Source: Uloborus plumipes (lineage: Eukaryota > Arthropoda > Arachnida > Araneae > Uloboridae). Taken from it: DNA of 64,000 nt. The notes beneath the pieces were generated by a model. That model did not search any database. It was not told the origin of the DNA and was given only the letters and a program-made list of their open reading frames with translations. The stretch's first letter is position 1. Each line of letters starts with the position of its first letter. The translations under genes were made by a program, and so were the position numbers. Of the stretch, positions 33,443 to 46,500 are shown piece by piece. The DNA lies in assembly GCA_038373865.1 (NCBI GenBank), contig JAXGGA010001044.1:1-64000 (forward strand), read 5' to 3'.

Positions 33443-33939
33443 GAAAAAGAACGAAACAAAAATAAGTATGAACACGTAACCATAGTAACAGCATGAAAAG
33501 TTGATTTCCGTTGATAAAATAATTCATTTCATTAACCATTTTAGAATCGTTTGGCTTGCTTTACTGAAGGTAAGCCTTGAATTTCGGGATTCTAAAAACA
33601 ATTGTTACAGCTCTCCTGATGATCGTAGAAACTTCGAAAAAACTTCATTTTGTGCAGAAAATTTCAAGCTTTCGAATGACATAAGACTTGAAAATGTGTA
33701 TAAAATATTTCTTCCCTATTTTATCGAATTTCCGCTAAGAATTCGAATAGAAAAAGAACGAAATGGAATTTTCGAAAAATCGCTTCGAGGTGCAAAACTA
33801 CATGCTACAAACTAATTTTGTACCAAGTGGCATGAAAATCGACCGAACGGTTTTGGCGCTACGCGCGTAACAGACAGACAGAAGGAAAGACAGAAGGAAA
33901 GACAGAGAGACAAACTTTCAGCTTTATTATTAGTAGAGA

Positions 33940-36900
33940 TGATATCATTTTCTGAAATCATCCAAAAATAACAGGAGAAAACGCCCCTTTAACTCCTTCA
34001 CAGGTGAACTTATATAATATTTGGCTGCACTCTCATGTGACCCCTCTATTAAAAAAATGGGTAATCTTACGCCATAAAAGAGGTGGCAGCATAACTGCCT
34101 ACAATGCAGTAGAGTAACTTAACTGATAGAACTGGTGTAACGTTGCGCATTGCTCATAACATTGCACCAGTTTCAGTAGTTAAGACAGTCCATTGCATTG
34201 GAGACAGCTTTGAATGCAGAATGCTGCCACCGCTTTTACGGAGTAAGGTTACACAATTTGTTTACAGTGCAGATGGTTTTCTACCAAAACGCAATTCGAG
34301 ACCCTGATCATTACTTCTAGTTATAAAAATCAAAGGAAAACGTAGTGCATAAAAACGTACATTGAAATCAGATGTTTCCTTTTAAAATAAACGACACAAT
34401 GGAGAGTTCAAAAATTTATTACTTTTATAACTTAATCGACAATACAAATGGTACATTACAGTAAATGATGTATATATTAATTTATTTGGTGCAAAACATT
34501 TTGCACAATTGAACAAGCTTCAAATTGCACTTTTTTCCCCTCAAAAGCTTAGAAACAGAAAGTTGTAGAATATGTACACATGTAAAGCAATATATTAATC
34601 TCAGATGTCGAATCCCCTGTGTGTTACTTCCAGATTAGTTTTATATACAAATATCATTTGGCAGTGATTGGAAATTTCAGTGAAAAATAGTTTTATGTTT
34701 AAATACACAATGAAACCTAGCATTTCCAAATCATTTGCAAATATACACGACGAATAAAAGCACAGGGTTGGTCTTCATCCATTTCCATCACCGCGGAACC
34801 GTCAGTAGTCCAACTTTCTATAGCTCAAAACCATATTGCATCATTCATTTCCTTATTTGAAGCGTGTAATATTGTCATCATTTTCCAACGTGCATCATTT
34901 CTTTCATCTTTTGTTTGGTGGGCACTTTTTCTCAACCAATAACACTGGAAAAGAAGATGTAATATATGAGAAATTCGTTTTAAGATCAATGGATAAATAA
35001 TATTGAAAGCTATAATTGGAGTTATTTATATCATTTAAGTTTCAATGTTGCAAGTAAAACAAAGCGAAATTAGAGACAATTTATGTGTTCAATATGTTTT
35101 TAATGTCTCATACATGCTTCATGAAACAGAGATTTGGGGATTTTGAAGGCTCACCAAAATGTTGCCAAAATATTACAGTGTAACCGGTTTTATTTTTGGG
35201 TAAAAACAAAATTTATAAGCATCTTCTGTGTGTGAAATGAAAGATAAAATGTTGTACTCTTATGCTATATTTAAAAAATATATACCTCGTACTCTCTTTA
35301 ACACATACTGCTCAAATGCAAACTTACTGTTATTGTAAATAAATAAATAAATAAAGCAGCATATCATACAAAATAATTTTACAGTTGTATTTGGTGGAGT
35401 AACACATCGAAGTATTTTTACAGATAAACTAATCTTAATTTACAGCAAAGACAGGTAAGTATAGTATTTTTTTTTTAATTTAAACGAGAAAAATATATTA
35501 ATCATACTGCGAAATTTCTAATTTATGAAAACCGGGGTTAGGTAATTCAAATTGATGGACTACTAAAGCGCAAATATGTAAAATTTGGGTTGCGTCTTGG
35601 TTTTTAACTTTTAATAAACGATTCCTACGCAAATTTGAAAGCGAATTACTCAAATAATTTTTTTTTTCATCATGCGAAAAAATCAATGCTCAGATCGCAA
35701 CTTCAATGATTAGTAAAAAAAATTAAGAAATGCGAATACATAAGACTTCAAAAAAAACTAAAAACGATTTTCCCTTTGTTTTTTTTTATTAATTATTTGA
35801 CTTGTATTAATCAACGTACATGTAGCTAAAAATTTGACAGGCCTGAAGAAGAGAACAAGTGGTTCATGTCCCTCTCAATTTCTAAAGACGATTGTTACAA
35901 AAGCAGCATAAATTTCCACTGTAGAGTACTTTCAAATCAATGCATTTCACTTTTCATACGCTGTATTACGAGAGCATCATCATGGATTTAATAGTGTTCC
36001 TTTTCCGAAATTCACTCTTGCATCTCCGGAAAAGTGATGGACTCTGCACATCTTCACCACTATTCTACTCTGCGCAAGACTTTTTTTCACCGTTCGTTTC
36101 TGGGAGGCATGAGACATGTCAGATTTATAGACTCTGTTTCAGCTTCTTTTTTAATTTTAATTTTTTTTTCTCAACTACTTTTTCCATATGTTTTCTTTTT
36201 TAACCTCAAACGTCGGGTAGTCCCTCTTTCAAATTGGCAGTAACGACGCCTCGCGTACACCAGCCTTTGCTCCTCCATTATGCAGGATTGCATAGTCCTG
36301 TCCAAGCTTCTTATTGATGGTAACTGAGCAATTTATCCACTGAGCCAAAATGACTTGAAGGCTTGGGGGTCAAAGTTGAGTAATGTGCTCTCGGACATAC
36401 GCCACGTACTTATGGCAATTCGTCATTGCGAGAAACATAATTTTAATTTGAGATGTCTAAATTTTGATTTTTTTTTAATTTATTTTATTTTTATTTATTT
36501 ATTTTATTTTTATTTATTTATTTTTTTAATTTATTTTATTTTTATTTATTATTTATTTATTTATTTATTTATTCATTGCGTTCTGTGTTCTTCATGCTTG
36601 TTTTTTGTTGTAACTGCTCATAATGTACCATTAGAAAAAAAAAACAACATTTTATTCCATAGCTTTCACAAAAAAACTTAAATTTGAACTATCGTCCGTC
36701 TCAACACAATAGTCATCTAATTTTTTCAGAAATATTCGAAACGTGAATTTAGAAGATCGATCACCTGATGGAGCAGCCGAAATTTTTTTACTTCTTCAGA
36801 AACTGATTTGAAATTAATCTCCATCTTAACTTGGTAACTGCATCTCTAAATCCCCCAGTTTTTTCACTCTTACAGTTTTCTTTTTTTTTCTAATAAATAT

Positions 36901-36959
36901 CAATCTTTGAGAAATTTTCTAATGTCATGATCCGTTAAGACATTTCTTTAGGTAAACGG
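33940..36959. other. Intergenic region
   Basis: Besides the fold-back MITE it holds a TTTA/TTTTATT low-complexity array at 36466-36575. Open frames here are within this array or lack motifs. Confidence 0.45.
34059..34254. mobile_element. Fold-back MITE, about 196 bp
   Basis: Nearly the whole unit is one imperfect palindrome centred at 34156. GTAATCTTACGCCATAAAAG (34061) pairs with CTTTTACGGAGTAAGGTTAC, and GGTGGCAGCAT with ATGCTGCCACC. Inner blocks ACTGGTGTAACGTTG and CATTGCACCAGT also pair. Target duplication not resolved. Confidence 0.7.
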
Positions 36960-36974
36960 GTCACATTAGCTACC

Positions 36975-37130
36975 AGTTTTTTTTCGGCTCTCTTTGCTCT
37001 ATAAGAGGATTTTTGCCTCCAACTCGTTCACTTTCGTATTCCATGCTGATGAGGGCATAATAAGCCCGAAACTGCAGTCCATGGATCGAAACGAACGAGT
37101 TGGCGGTGTATTGAAAACCCCCAATCATCC
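36975..37130. repeat. Dispersed repeat with CCAACTCGTTC arms
   Basis: Contains an inverted pair CCAACTCGTTC (37019) / GAACGAGTTGG (37092) around ATAAGCCCGAAACTGCAGTC. A diverged relative of its left part (CTTTGCGCTTTTATAAGAAG, then TTTCTGCCTCCTACTC) lies at about 58108-58152, which marks it as a repeat family. Confidence 0.5.
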
Positions 37131-39909
37131 TCACAACTCTTTCGCTATAACAATGTCATAATATTTATTTAACATTGCATTTATTTGACTTTTCAACATT
37201 CTCATAATTTAATTTATAAACAAAGTGAAGTTTAGTTTTCGGATTTTAATACAGAAAGACATAAAAAAAATTAGTAAAAACCTAGAAACAAAACCGTTGC
37301 AGGTTAGTGTAATTTGTAACTAAATGTCAAAGTATCACAAATTTTAAAGATAAAATGAAACTTCAATGATATTAAAATATCATTGATGCCACTTCAAAGA
37401 ACAGTGCTAAGGATGACTAACTGAAGCAGCAGTTCATAGTTATAAATCTCGACAAATATTGCAATCTTGCTAAAACATTATTGGACAAATTTTTGAAAAA
37501 TAAATTTATCAATCCCAACCTCTCTGTCCTTGAAAGAAAAACAGCATGTTTATTATTACAGACAGATAATTAATATGTAGAATAGATTGAACTGAACTCG
37601 TTTATTCTTGGGAATTAGGATTAATTTAGCTTGCCTAGATCGTCATAAATAATAATTAATCATTCAATAAACACACTCCCTAAGGGTGAGCGAGAATGTA
37701 TGAAATTACTTGTCTAACTGGGTTAGTAAAGTCACTTATTAGCATACGATCATTCCTGGAAATCAAAAGCTGTAAATCATGTTTAAAAAACTACATGGAT
37801 AGAATTCGCATTACTTTTATTATCATTCTTTTTTTTAGCTTAAAGAAACAAAATGAGTCGGTGTAATTAAAAGCAAAATGAATCATGTTTCATTTAGTAT
37901 GCATGAAAATATTTCGATAGTTTTAATCTTGATGTTTGAGACTTGATTAAAAATTTTAAAATCTTTCAATATTTCTGATACGGAAAAGAAAATTTGCATA
38001 CATTTTACTATTTCTTTCTTTAGCATGTTATTCTCCAAAGTAACACTATATTTTTTTAAAAAATAAAATAAAAACATTTTCAAGTTTGAAGTGAAAAGCT
38101 TGAATATATCATTTATTTTCCAAGATTAATGCTGATCGAAAACAAGATAAATAAATAAAAAGGTTTGAAAAAACAAAATTAATTATATGCAGCTAGAGAC
38201 TTTAGCAGAGCTATGTAATTTCGTTCAAACATTCACTTATAAGCGTTGCTTTTGGCATACTCTCTTGCTACGGAAAAATAAGAGCCTTATAAAAAGAAAA
38301 AAAAACTTAATAAAATAAGACTCGTTCCATGTTAACTGACCTAGTGGTCCCCACGCACCCATAGCTAAAATAAATGAAATTTTATAGTGGGACAGACACA
38401 GGACTTTAAAAATAAACTGTGCAAATTTTCAACTTCCAAGATTAAACAGCCGAGCATTGAAAACAGGCTAATTTTCCCGTGGAGGATTTTGATGGCCACT
38501 TTGGATGACATTACAAAATAATTATTTACGCCTTGAAACTAACCCATTAAGAACAAGTAATTTGATAATAGAATACCGAAGCATGGCCTGTTGAAAGATT
38601 TTGTTTAGAATTTGACTTTTTAAAATACAGGAAAAAATTTCCTCATGGCGCTTTGAAAAGAGCTTACGTGTATGTGTTCTACACAAAACTGAATGAGCTC
38701 AAACTCACATAAAACACTACAACATATTAACAACTCAAAGAACTGTAAGTTCCCAAAATTTCAGGCTTCCAGTGTGATAAAATCTTCTACAACCTTAGCC
38801 TAAGCATGTCGTGTTTCAGAAAGCTCATCCGCATTTTTGAGGGACCTTATTTCGTCAAGATTTGAATTTTGGAAGCTGAAAATGTGCTCGGGTTATTTTT
38901 AATATTATGTCTACTCCTCTATAAAATTTCTTCTAATGCGGAGATGGTCACGGAGGGGGGGGGTGAAAAAATTAGGCTCATACACAAAATATTTCAATTT
39001 CTAAGCTTGGAATTACTTTAAAACATCAGTAGTCCATAACTTGTCTCTCTATTGTGAGATAAACAAACACAAATATAATTTCAAATTGATGCAATAAATT
39101 GCATCAAAAAATGAGTCGTTCCAATTAAGGATACTAAGTTTTTTCTACCGGGGAATCGAATGGATGCCTTGCAAATAAACTAAATTTTAGGGGCGTGCAT
39201 GTAAGGATTAGAGAGTATAGAGCTCAAGGGGATTCTTAGGGATTAGGGTGATCCTAAATGCTTTTTTTCTGTTTGCGCCACTGCATCAGAGGGTGAAATT
39301 CGCAGTCTACAGCTTCTTTTTAGTCAACTATTTTGCGCTTATGTACATTTATACATTTGCTGTTTACTTACAAAATATACTAATACTATTTTGGAGATAA
39401 AAGCACGATTTGGACTGCCTCAAACTTCAAACATGCAGCTTTTCGTCATGTTTTTTTTAGTCTGTTTACACTTAAAAACCGGCAGCAAAAATTTAAACTA
39501 TCAAAATATTCCAGTCGAGCAAAAGCTGCTTTGAAGCAGAACCGCCGAGAGCAAAAGCGGGCCTCATGCCCGTTTGGTCGACGGGCCCCATCCCCTTATG
39601 AAACCCATAAAATGTACATTACTTCAATTCTGACCCTGCTCTACATCGGGGGGGGGGGGGGGGCGCTCCTAATTTATGACTGGGTTGACGTGCTTTCTCG
39701 TCGATCCTGTTTTAAAGTATCAGCAGAATAATTTTAAAATGCATATTGGAAGTTTCAAATGCAAAAGAAAGTATTAACGAAAAACAATGAAAGTTCTCTG
39801 AACCGTCAAAAGCGCTGCTTGAACTGAATTTGCAAGTTGGAGCCTGAGATAAGTTGTTCGTTCTACACTTACATTAAGTTTTGATATTATAATTAAATTT
39901 TTAAAAACC
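37131..39909. other. Region downstream of the large scaffold-like gene
   Basis: AT-rich with G tracts at 38956 and 39649. No exon could be supported; if gene 2 continues past its in-frame TAA, the next exon should be here or in this direction. Confidence 0.4.
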
Positions 39910-40509
39910 TTACCCATTAGTTATTCTCTGTGGTAAAATGATGCGATTATTAGAATTCTTTGGGTATGCTGCCGGCCTGCCATTTGCCACATAGCCATTA
40001 ACTTGCGGCTTCAATCGTGCGCCATTTCGATGCGGGTGGTTTCTTGAAAATGAAGGTTCTCTAGACTCCCCGGAAGCTTTCTTTTTTTGACTCCTTGGAT
40101 TATATCTCTGAGGACGCATGTCTCTTCCATCATTAATACTTTCATCGCTGTCATAATCGCACGGCTGGTACTTCCTCGTTCTTTTTTCAAACTCCCTTGC
40201 CTTTTTGCGAACGTTTTCTTTAAGTTCGTTTTCGAAATTTCGAGTGGAAAAGTAATTGGTTTGCTTGTTGTTCTCTGTAGGTGGTCTTCGTAAAGGTTCG
40301 TAGTCTGGCGCGTCATCTTTCCTTCTTTCCAATGCATAGTATGAATGAGATTCAAAAGTCCGGCCACTGTTGGTTCTGCATAATCTCGTATGATGCTCGT
40401 ATTCCTCTACAGATTCACTGATAAAATGGCAGTCATTTGATTCTGGAGAATAGCTTCCATGGCTACCTTTTATCCCATTCTCATTCGGTGATGGAGGTTT
40501 TGGCCGCAG
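39910..40509 (-). CDS. Exon 4 (possibly last) of the large scaffold-like protein
   Basis: The exon begins after acceptor cttaaaccag and codes 199 residues in phase 0: LRPKPPSPNENG, an acidic Ser-rich stretch, a basic helix (ENELKENVRKKAREFEKR), a DYDSDESIND patch and an Asn/Arg-rich tail ending QRITNG. A TAA stop at 39910-39912 follows directly. However, AATGG|GTAAGG at the same place is a good splice donor, so the protein may instead continue into an exon I did not find. No polyadenylation signal is evident just downstream, which leaves both options open. Confidence 0.82.
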   Translation of the reverse strand: MRPKPPSPNENGIKGSHGSYSPESNDCHFISESVEEYEHHTRLCRTNSGRTFESHSYYALERRKDDAPDYEPLRRPPTENNKQTNYFSTRNFENELKENVRKKAREFEKRTRKYQPCDYDSDESINDGRDMRPQRYNPRSQKKKASGESREPSFSRNHPHRNGARLKPQVNGYVANGRPAAYPKNSNNRIILPQRITNG

Positions 40510-43500
40510 CTGGTTTAAGAAAATAACATTAAATCAGTAAATGGTGGTAAGAAGATTCTTTAAAAAAAAAGTTTTATACCATCTTAAATTACCATTTACT
40601 GTGGAATTCTTCGCTTAGTATATGTCTTTGGAAATAAGTAAGTTAGAATTCCTTAGTGTTACCTAGTATAAATAATTTAGTTTAACCGTAAAACTTATAC
40701 ATCACGCACGAGAAAAGAAAGAAAACAGCTGTACTAAAAGCTTAAAAGTCTTAAAAATACAGTTTAGTATTGCAGTGAACTCTCACTTATGCGCTGGCCC
40801 AAGGTACCAACAGAAAAAGGAGCATAAGTGAGAGAGACGTATAAGTGAACAAGTCTATTTAAAAGACTAAAACGCAACACAGGTTCTAATGAGAGAATGA
40901 GTAAGAATGTTTCTGTGGAAAAGGGACCGATGACAACCGTTTGGCAATTACTGCAATATAACTACAATGGTACAGAGAAAACAAAAATTGTATCATACCT
41001 AATTACAAACTGTTCCCTTTAAAACGATTCATAATAGGTAATTGTCCCTCTCCGAACTCTAATTCCTTTTGGAAAAACTGCCTTCCGTGAGTAATAAAAG
41101 CGAAAGATTAAAGAGGAAAGTGAAGAAAAATGCTTATTTTAAAGAAAATAAATATATGGGGCAGTAGCAGCTGACGTCATCCTGGTAGACAAACAAACAC
41201 CACGTGCTGATGACAACTAAACATAACATTTTCTTTTCTGCATGATTTGTGTTTTATTGTTGATATTATTACTGTTTATTTATACATTTTTTTCATTTTA
41301 CTTATTCATTCATTTATTCTTTTATTTATTTCTTTATGCTAAATTAGTACACAAAATTTTGCTTTTTTATCTATTACTGTATTCAAAATATTTTATTTTA
41401 ATTATTGTCTTGTATCATCTTTCTTTCTGCTACTGGCTTCACTTTTGTGAAAGCTAATCCAAATTTAGAAAATAATTAACTCAATAAATCTAAAAAACAA
41501 TCTATTTTTCCCATGTTTCCAGTAATTGTTAAAAATGTTCTTAACATCGCACTTCACAATTAAAACACTATAAATCATAAGGCTATACTAGAGAAATTAC
41601 ATTTCTTCTTACGATGCCAGCTTCTGTTTAGGAAAAAGCGCATCACTGAATGGCTATACTACCAATTCTTGGTTCTTGAGGGATTTAAACTTTAAATTTT
41701 ATTATAAAACGCATATTTTAAGTCTCATATAAGTAAGCATTCGGATAAAACAACGTAAAGAAGTCGGATACCTTTTTTTTTTTTTTAATTTTCTACGCTT
41801 AAAGAGCACATCGAGTTTTTTTTTTTCTTTTTTGATGCTCGCTTTGTTTCACACGCTATCACTTCGCAATATACTTCAAGCATCCAAACATATATTGATT
41901 ATGCATTCCTTCCTCAAGTGTAAAAATGGAATAATTTACAACGGTATAATTATCTTTAAATTTAAGACGATAGTTTTTATATGAAGAGAACTTTAATTAC
42001 CCTATATTTAAAGTTATTTAAAGTTATATCGTAAAATTAATTCTTAAAAAACAGCAAAATGATAAATTGTCATTTATTTACTAGACAAAGACATACTAAC
42101 CTGCTCTTTCATAACTTTCTTTTTGTCCACCTTCTCTGCTTCTGATGAAGAAACAAGAGTAGACGGTCTAAGATCTAAGGAAGGTGATATTTTTGGGCTT
42201 TCATTTCTAGGAATACTAGCTCTGTTTATAAAGTTATTGCAAATATTGCATGGTGCCACATTTCCATGACTGCACTTCGGCCTAAAATAAACAAAATGAT
42301 CCGTAAACCTGTTTGAATAATTAGAAAATTTGTATTCAAATTTCATGCATAGTTACTTCTGGCATTTCTCACGTCAATTTAGCAATAGCAACTTTTCTGA
42401 AACACTAATTACTTACCAGAACATTAACGCCATATTACTCGATATTAATTTTACGGAAACATTACCAAAGCATAATTTAATAATATCAAAAATGCTTTTT
42501 TAAATAGTTGTTTGTGGGATATATTTATTATGAAACGTCTGCTTGATCAAACTTCATCCACTTCTTCTTGTAATGTTACAATCTTCTTGTAATGTTACAA
42601 TACTGGATGGATATGGGAAAAATATGGATAATTTCGTCCGAAGACCACTTTGTCTTCATTTGCCTTCTGTATGGGATAGTGGATGAAGCTACTCTCTGCA
42701 AAGGCTCTACGGTTATTTTGTCCCCATATCAGTTTTGAATAACCAAGATTTTCTACAATTGAACTTCTTCTATTGTACAAAATAATTGTAACAATAATTC
42801 GCTTCTTAAGTGAATTAAACAACACTGTGAACGAAGATTTTGTCACATGAAACATTGATAGTGCTCCTAAGATAATTTTTGACGGTGATTTTAAATTTTC
42901 AGTCAGAATTCCATTACCCACAGTTTTTGTGTAATCATAGGCTGTAAGTTATTTATTTTTCCAATTTTTTCCTACATCACGTAATGGTAAAAACTCGTAA
43001 TTAACAATTAAACTCTTATCAACAAACCTGATATACATTTCTTGTCTTTACAAGAAATGTAGATATAGATAGTCAGGGCTGCTGTTACTACAGTGGCTAT
43101 CTAATAGTCAGTCTCATTTGCACCAATTATCGTAATATAATTAAATTGAAACATTTTCTGTATTTTTATAGTTGAATGTTTTTACTTTCTCATCAAATAG
43201 AAAAAACTTCTGAACAGCAACAAAAGTAAATAAACGCTTCGTAGGCTTACTGTCGAAATTTTTCCAAAATTTGTCAACTTTGGTAAAGCAACAGCTGCAA
43301 AGCAAAAGATCCAATAAGATCTTACCTCACTTCTATAGTAACTGAAAAGGGTCTGTGTCGCGGAAACCGAAACAAACGTCTTGAAGAATATTCGCAGTCG
43401 CGATTGCCAAAACAAAAAGTTATTGCAGATAATTTCCTTAATTTTATCCACTTTCGTCCATTTAATAAATTTCCATTACTATTTCCCTAATTGTAATGTA

Positions 43501-46500
43501 TTGCGGAAAAGTTTAAGTTTTAGTTTTTAATTCATTATTAGAAGTCAGAGTTTTTAAGAACTTAAAAACAAAAATTAAATCTTTTCTGACTTTTTACTGG
43601 TTTTCTCCATATGCTATACGTAAATGCAATTCGGTTTTATAACACTTTTTCATTAATTTTTTGCAAAAAACATTTTTTGGGGTATTTTTCCACTTTTTAT
43701 TTAAATTAAATGCGCGAATTAACGTTACGAGAAGAATACTTTTAGACATTTAACGAGCTTAATAGATGAATTGTTATACAACAAACGTGTGACTTTTAGC
43801 AAAATCATCTTTCAGGTGTTTAGTAAGATTTTTTTTCTAAGGGTAACAAATAATCACATTTTTCCTTCCACGATGAAGTAATACTAATCTTGGGAAGTTG
43901 TTGTGAAGATTTTCAATTCGTTTAGTATGTTGTATCACTCAAGTATTTGTAATGTCCACCAGTTCAACTCTTAAATTTAGATGCGTTTTACCAAACCGCT
44001 AAAAATAATTTTTCCTAGAAGTTAAGCCAAAAGTAAAATTATTTTATGCTCGAAGAATCTAATAACATATTCAACCAAACAAAATATCCCTTTCCTTCAA
44101 ATATTACGACTAACTTTTTTATCTACTAAGCTCTTAAATTCAATATTGTTTTGTAAATGATACCTCGTATACTAATATTGACAATGCTAGAGAAAGAAAT
44201 ATGTAAAAAATACTAGGAAAAGTTTACGTGCATAAATATTTACCTTTCATTTTTTTGGTAGTTACAATTTTTCATTTGTTTCCTTTCGGAGATTTCTTTT
44301 CTGCCATCCATCTGTTTACAATCATCACTGGACGATCGTCCTCCTTCAGGTTCTGGCCTGATTGGGCATTGATAGTCTCTATTTTGCCTTCTTAGCCACT
44401 TTTTCATACCAGTTGGTGGCTTCCAATCGTACGCAATGTCACCATTGTCAGTTGGTGGCTTCCAGTTGTAAGAAATATCACCGTTGTCATGACCATTTCT
44501 TAAAATAGGTGATGTTTTCTCATCAGAAGATATTGGATAAGGTCTTTGATCATGATTTGGAATTTTAGTATTACTATCCATGTATTCATTTGAGTTTAGT
44601 ATATCTTTCTGATAAGGATCGTTATTGACGGACTTTTCTTGTAAATTCAAAATCCGTAACTGGTGCCTTATGTTGACTTTTTCCTTGTCCCGTTGTTTCC
44701 GAAATTCATCCTCTACTTTATTCATCCACTCAATTTCTTCTTGCCTCTTTCTCTCACGTTCTTCGACTTCTCTGGCAAGTTTTTCTTCTAGTTTCTTTTT
44801 TTCTTCTTGCTTTACTGTACTTTGATATGAAAACTTTTTCCGATTTCCTGGTTTTCTCATCATAAGTTCACTATCAGTTGTCACATGAAGGTCATCGGGG
44901 AAAGCATGTTGCAATGGCATTGCTCTGGAACTGTATTCAGGAAGATATATAACATGTCCGTCCGATGACTGACCAGGAAATGATTTCCTCCATTCAGAAT
45001 TTACATTTTGTGAGCTACGAGAACCAATTAGCTTACTTCCTACGTGATCTTGAGTCATTGCTCTTGACTCGGAGTTACTTCTCCGTACTTGATCTAATAA
45101 ACATACTTCTGCTGTATTATTCAGAGGAGCAACAGCATTTTCACTAGCAATGTTGTTAAAATTAGGGAGACTTCTACTAAGGGACCAATTAGGGTCTAAC
45201 CCTTTCGTATCCTCAACAACCGGAGGTTTTGATCGCAATCCTAAAGCTTTTTTTAAATTTCTCAAACTATTGAAATGCTGTCCTTCTGCACTTTTATAAC
45301 TTTTCTTCCTTCTCCCTCTACTACGCGTTCTCTCTTTATCAGAAATGATCGCATCTTCTGCGCCAGCTTTTTGGTCCGTCCTAGGAAGTGAACGTGATGG
45401 GAACATTAAATTTGGCATAGAAAGCTTAACTTGTGTATTGCTTTCTGACTGTTTGTTTTCTAATGGTGAGTCATCACTTCCACATTCACTATCATCAGCT
45501 AAGTCATGTTGTGGAATCCAAGCAGTGTTTCCCTCTTCGCGTAACACAGGTGAGTTAGTTGTGTCGCACGAAATGTTGTGATTGGAAGTAACAACATCAA
45601 AGTGTTCATTTAGAAGCATGGGACTTCCCGCATCAGGTGAAATCCCCGAATCTCCGCTACGATCATGGATTAGCCGACGAGGTGCAACAGGTCTATTGAT
45701 ACGATGAATTTTTTCCTCCATTATATCATCGCCATCATCGCTACTAACATCAGAGCGCTGTTGGTGAGACTTAAAGAAATCTAAATTAATAGATTTCCAT
45801 ACGTCTGTTGGAGAGAAACGCGGTAGTTCAATTGGTCTTCTAGGAAGAGTAGGCCTTAGCTGTAGATCTATCTCCATTTCTTCTTCTGACGTAGAGGAAC
45901 TAGATGGAGTGCCATCTGGTCGCATTCGTGGAATTGGTTCAGGGACAATCGAATCCCACTTGCTTTGTCGAATAATTGGAACTGAAGGTAATATATCCAA
46001 ATGCCCGCGACTGTTAATTTTGTTTTCTCTATGAATTATCTCTTCATTCCTTCTTGAGTTTTCCCCTCTAAAATCATTTCTGTTATCTGATGATTTTTTA
46101 TGAACAGGGTAATTTCTGGTAAATTTGTACGCCGAATTGTTTTCAATGTCGTTTCCTTCATTTCTGTTTTCATTCCTCGAATATTTCAAATTTGGTTGTT
46201 TTAATACATCGTTTTGTTTCAATTGATATGAATTTTTAGGAATATATTGAGAGGAGTTATTTACAATTTGTGCATCATGTCGCCCATGCTCTATGGGATA
46301 CCTAATTGCATTTGAATTTTGTGAATTTTCTATAGATGTTTTAAAAGACGGATTTCTGTGCTCACGAGATCTGCCAACTCTTTCCGCGCGTTTTTTTGCT
46401 GCATCCACTATTGCTTCTTTCAGCACAGCTTCTTTAGGTGGCTCTTTTTTACTAACGGGAGAGCTTTGAGGCAGATTTTGTGTATAAGCATTGCACAAAC

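Larger units (their letters stand above)
32364..33939 (-). mobile_element. Non-autonomous Helitron, 1576 bp
   Basis: Read on the minus strand it begins TCTCTACTAATAATAAAGC and ends with a hairpin (CACGGGCAAAGCCGTG) then CGGGTACCGCTAG. It is inserted between A and T (A at 33940, T at 32363 on that strand). This matches the Helitron signature: 5' TC, 3' hairpin, CTRR end, A|T target and no duplication. The 5' part has the GTCTGTCTG-type run and a GTAGCGCCAAAACCG block. No Rep/helicase ORF is present. Inside are a SGCCAA-motif array and a small hAT-like MITE. Confidence 0.82.

Noticed and set aside
33501..33815. 104-codon plus-strand open frame
   Set aside because: Lies antisense within the Helitron body and shows no recognised domain.
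36355..36681. 108-codon plus-strand open frame
   Set aside because: Mostly translation of a TTTATT low-complexity array.
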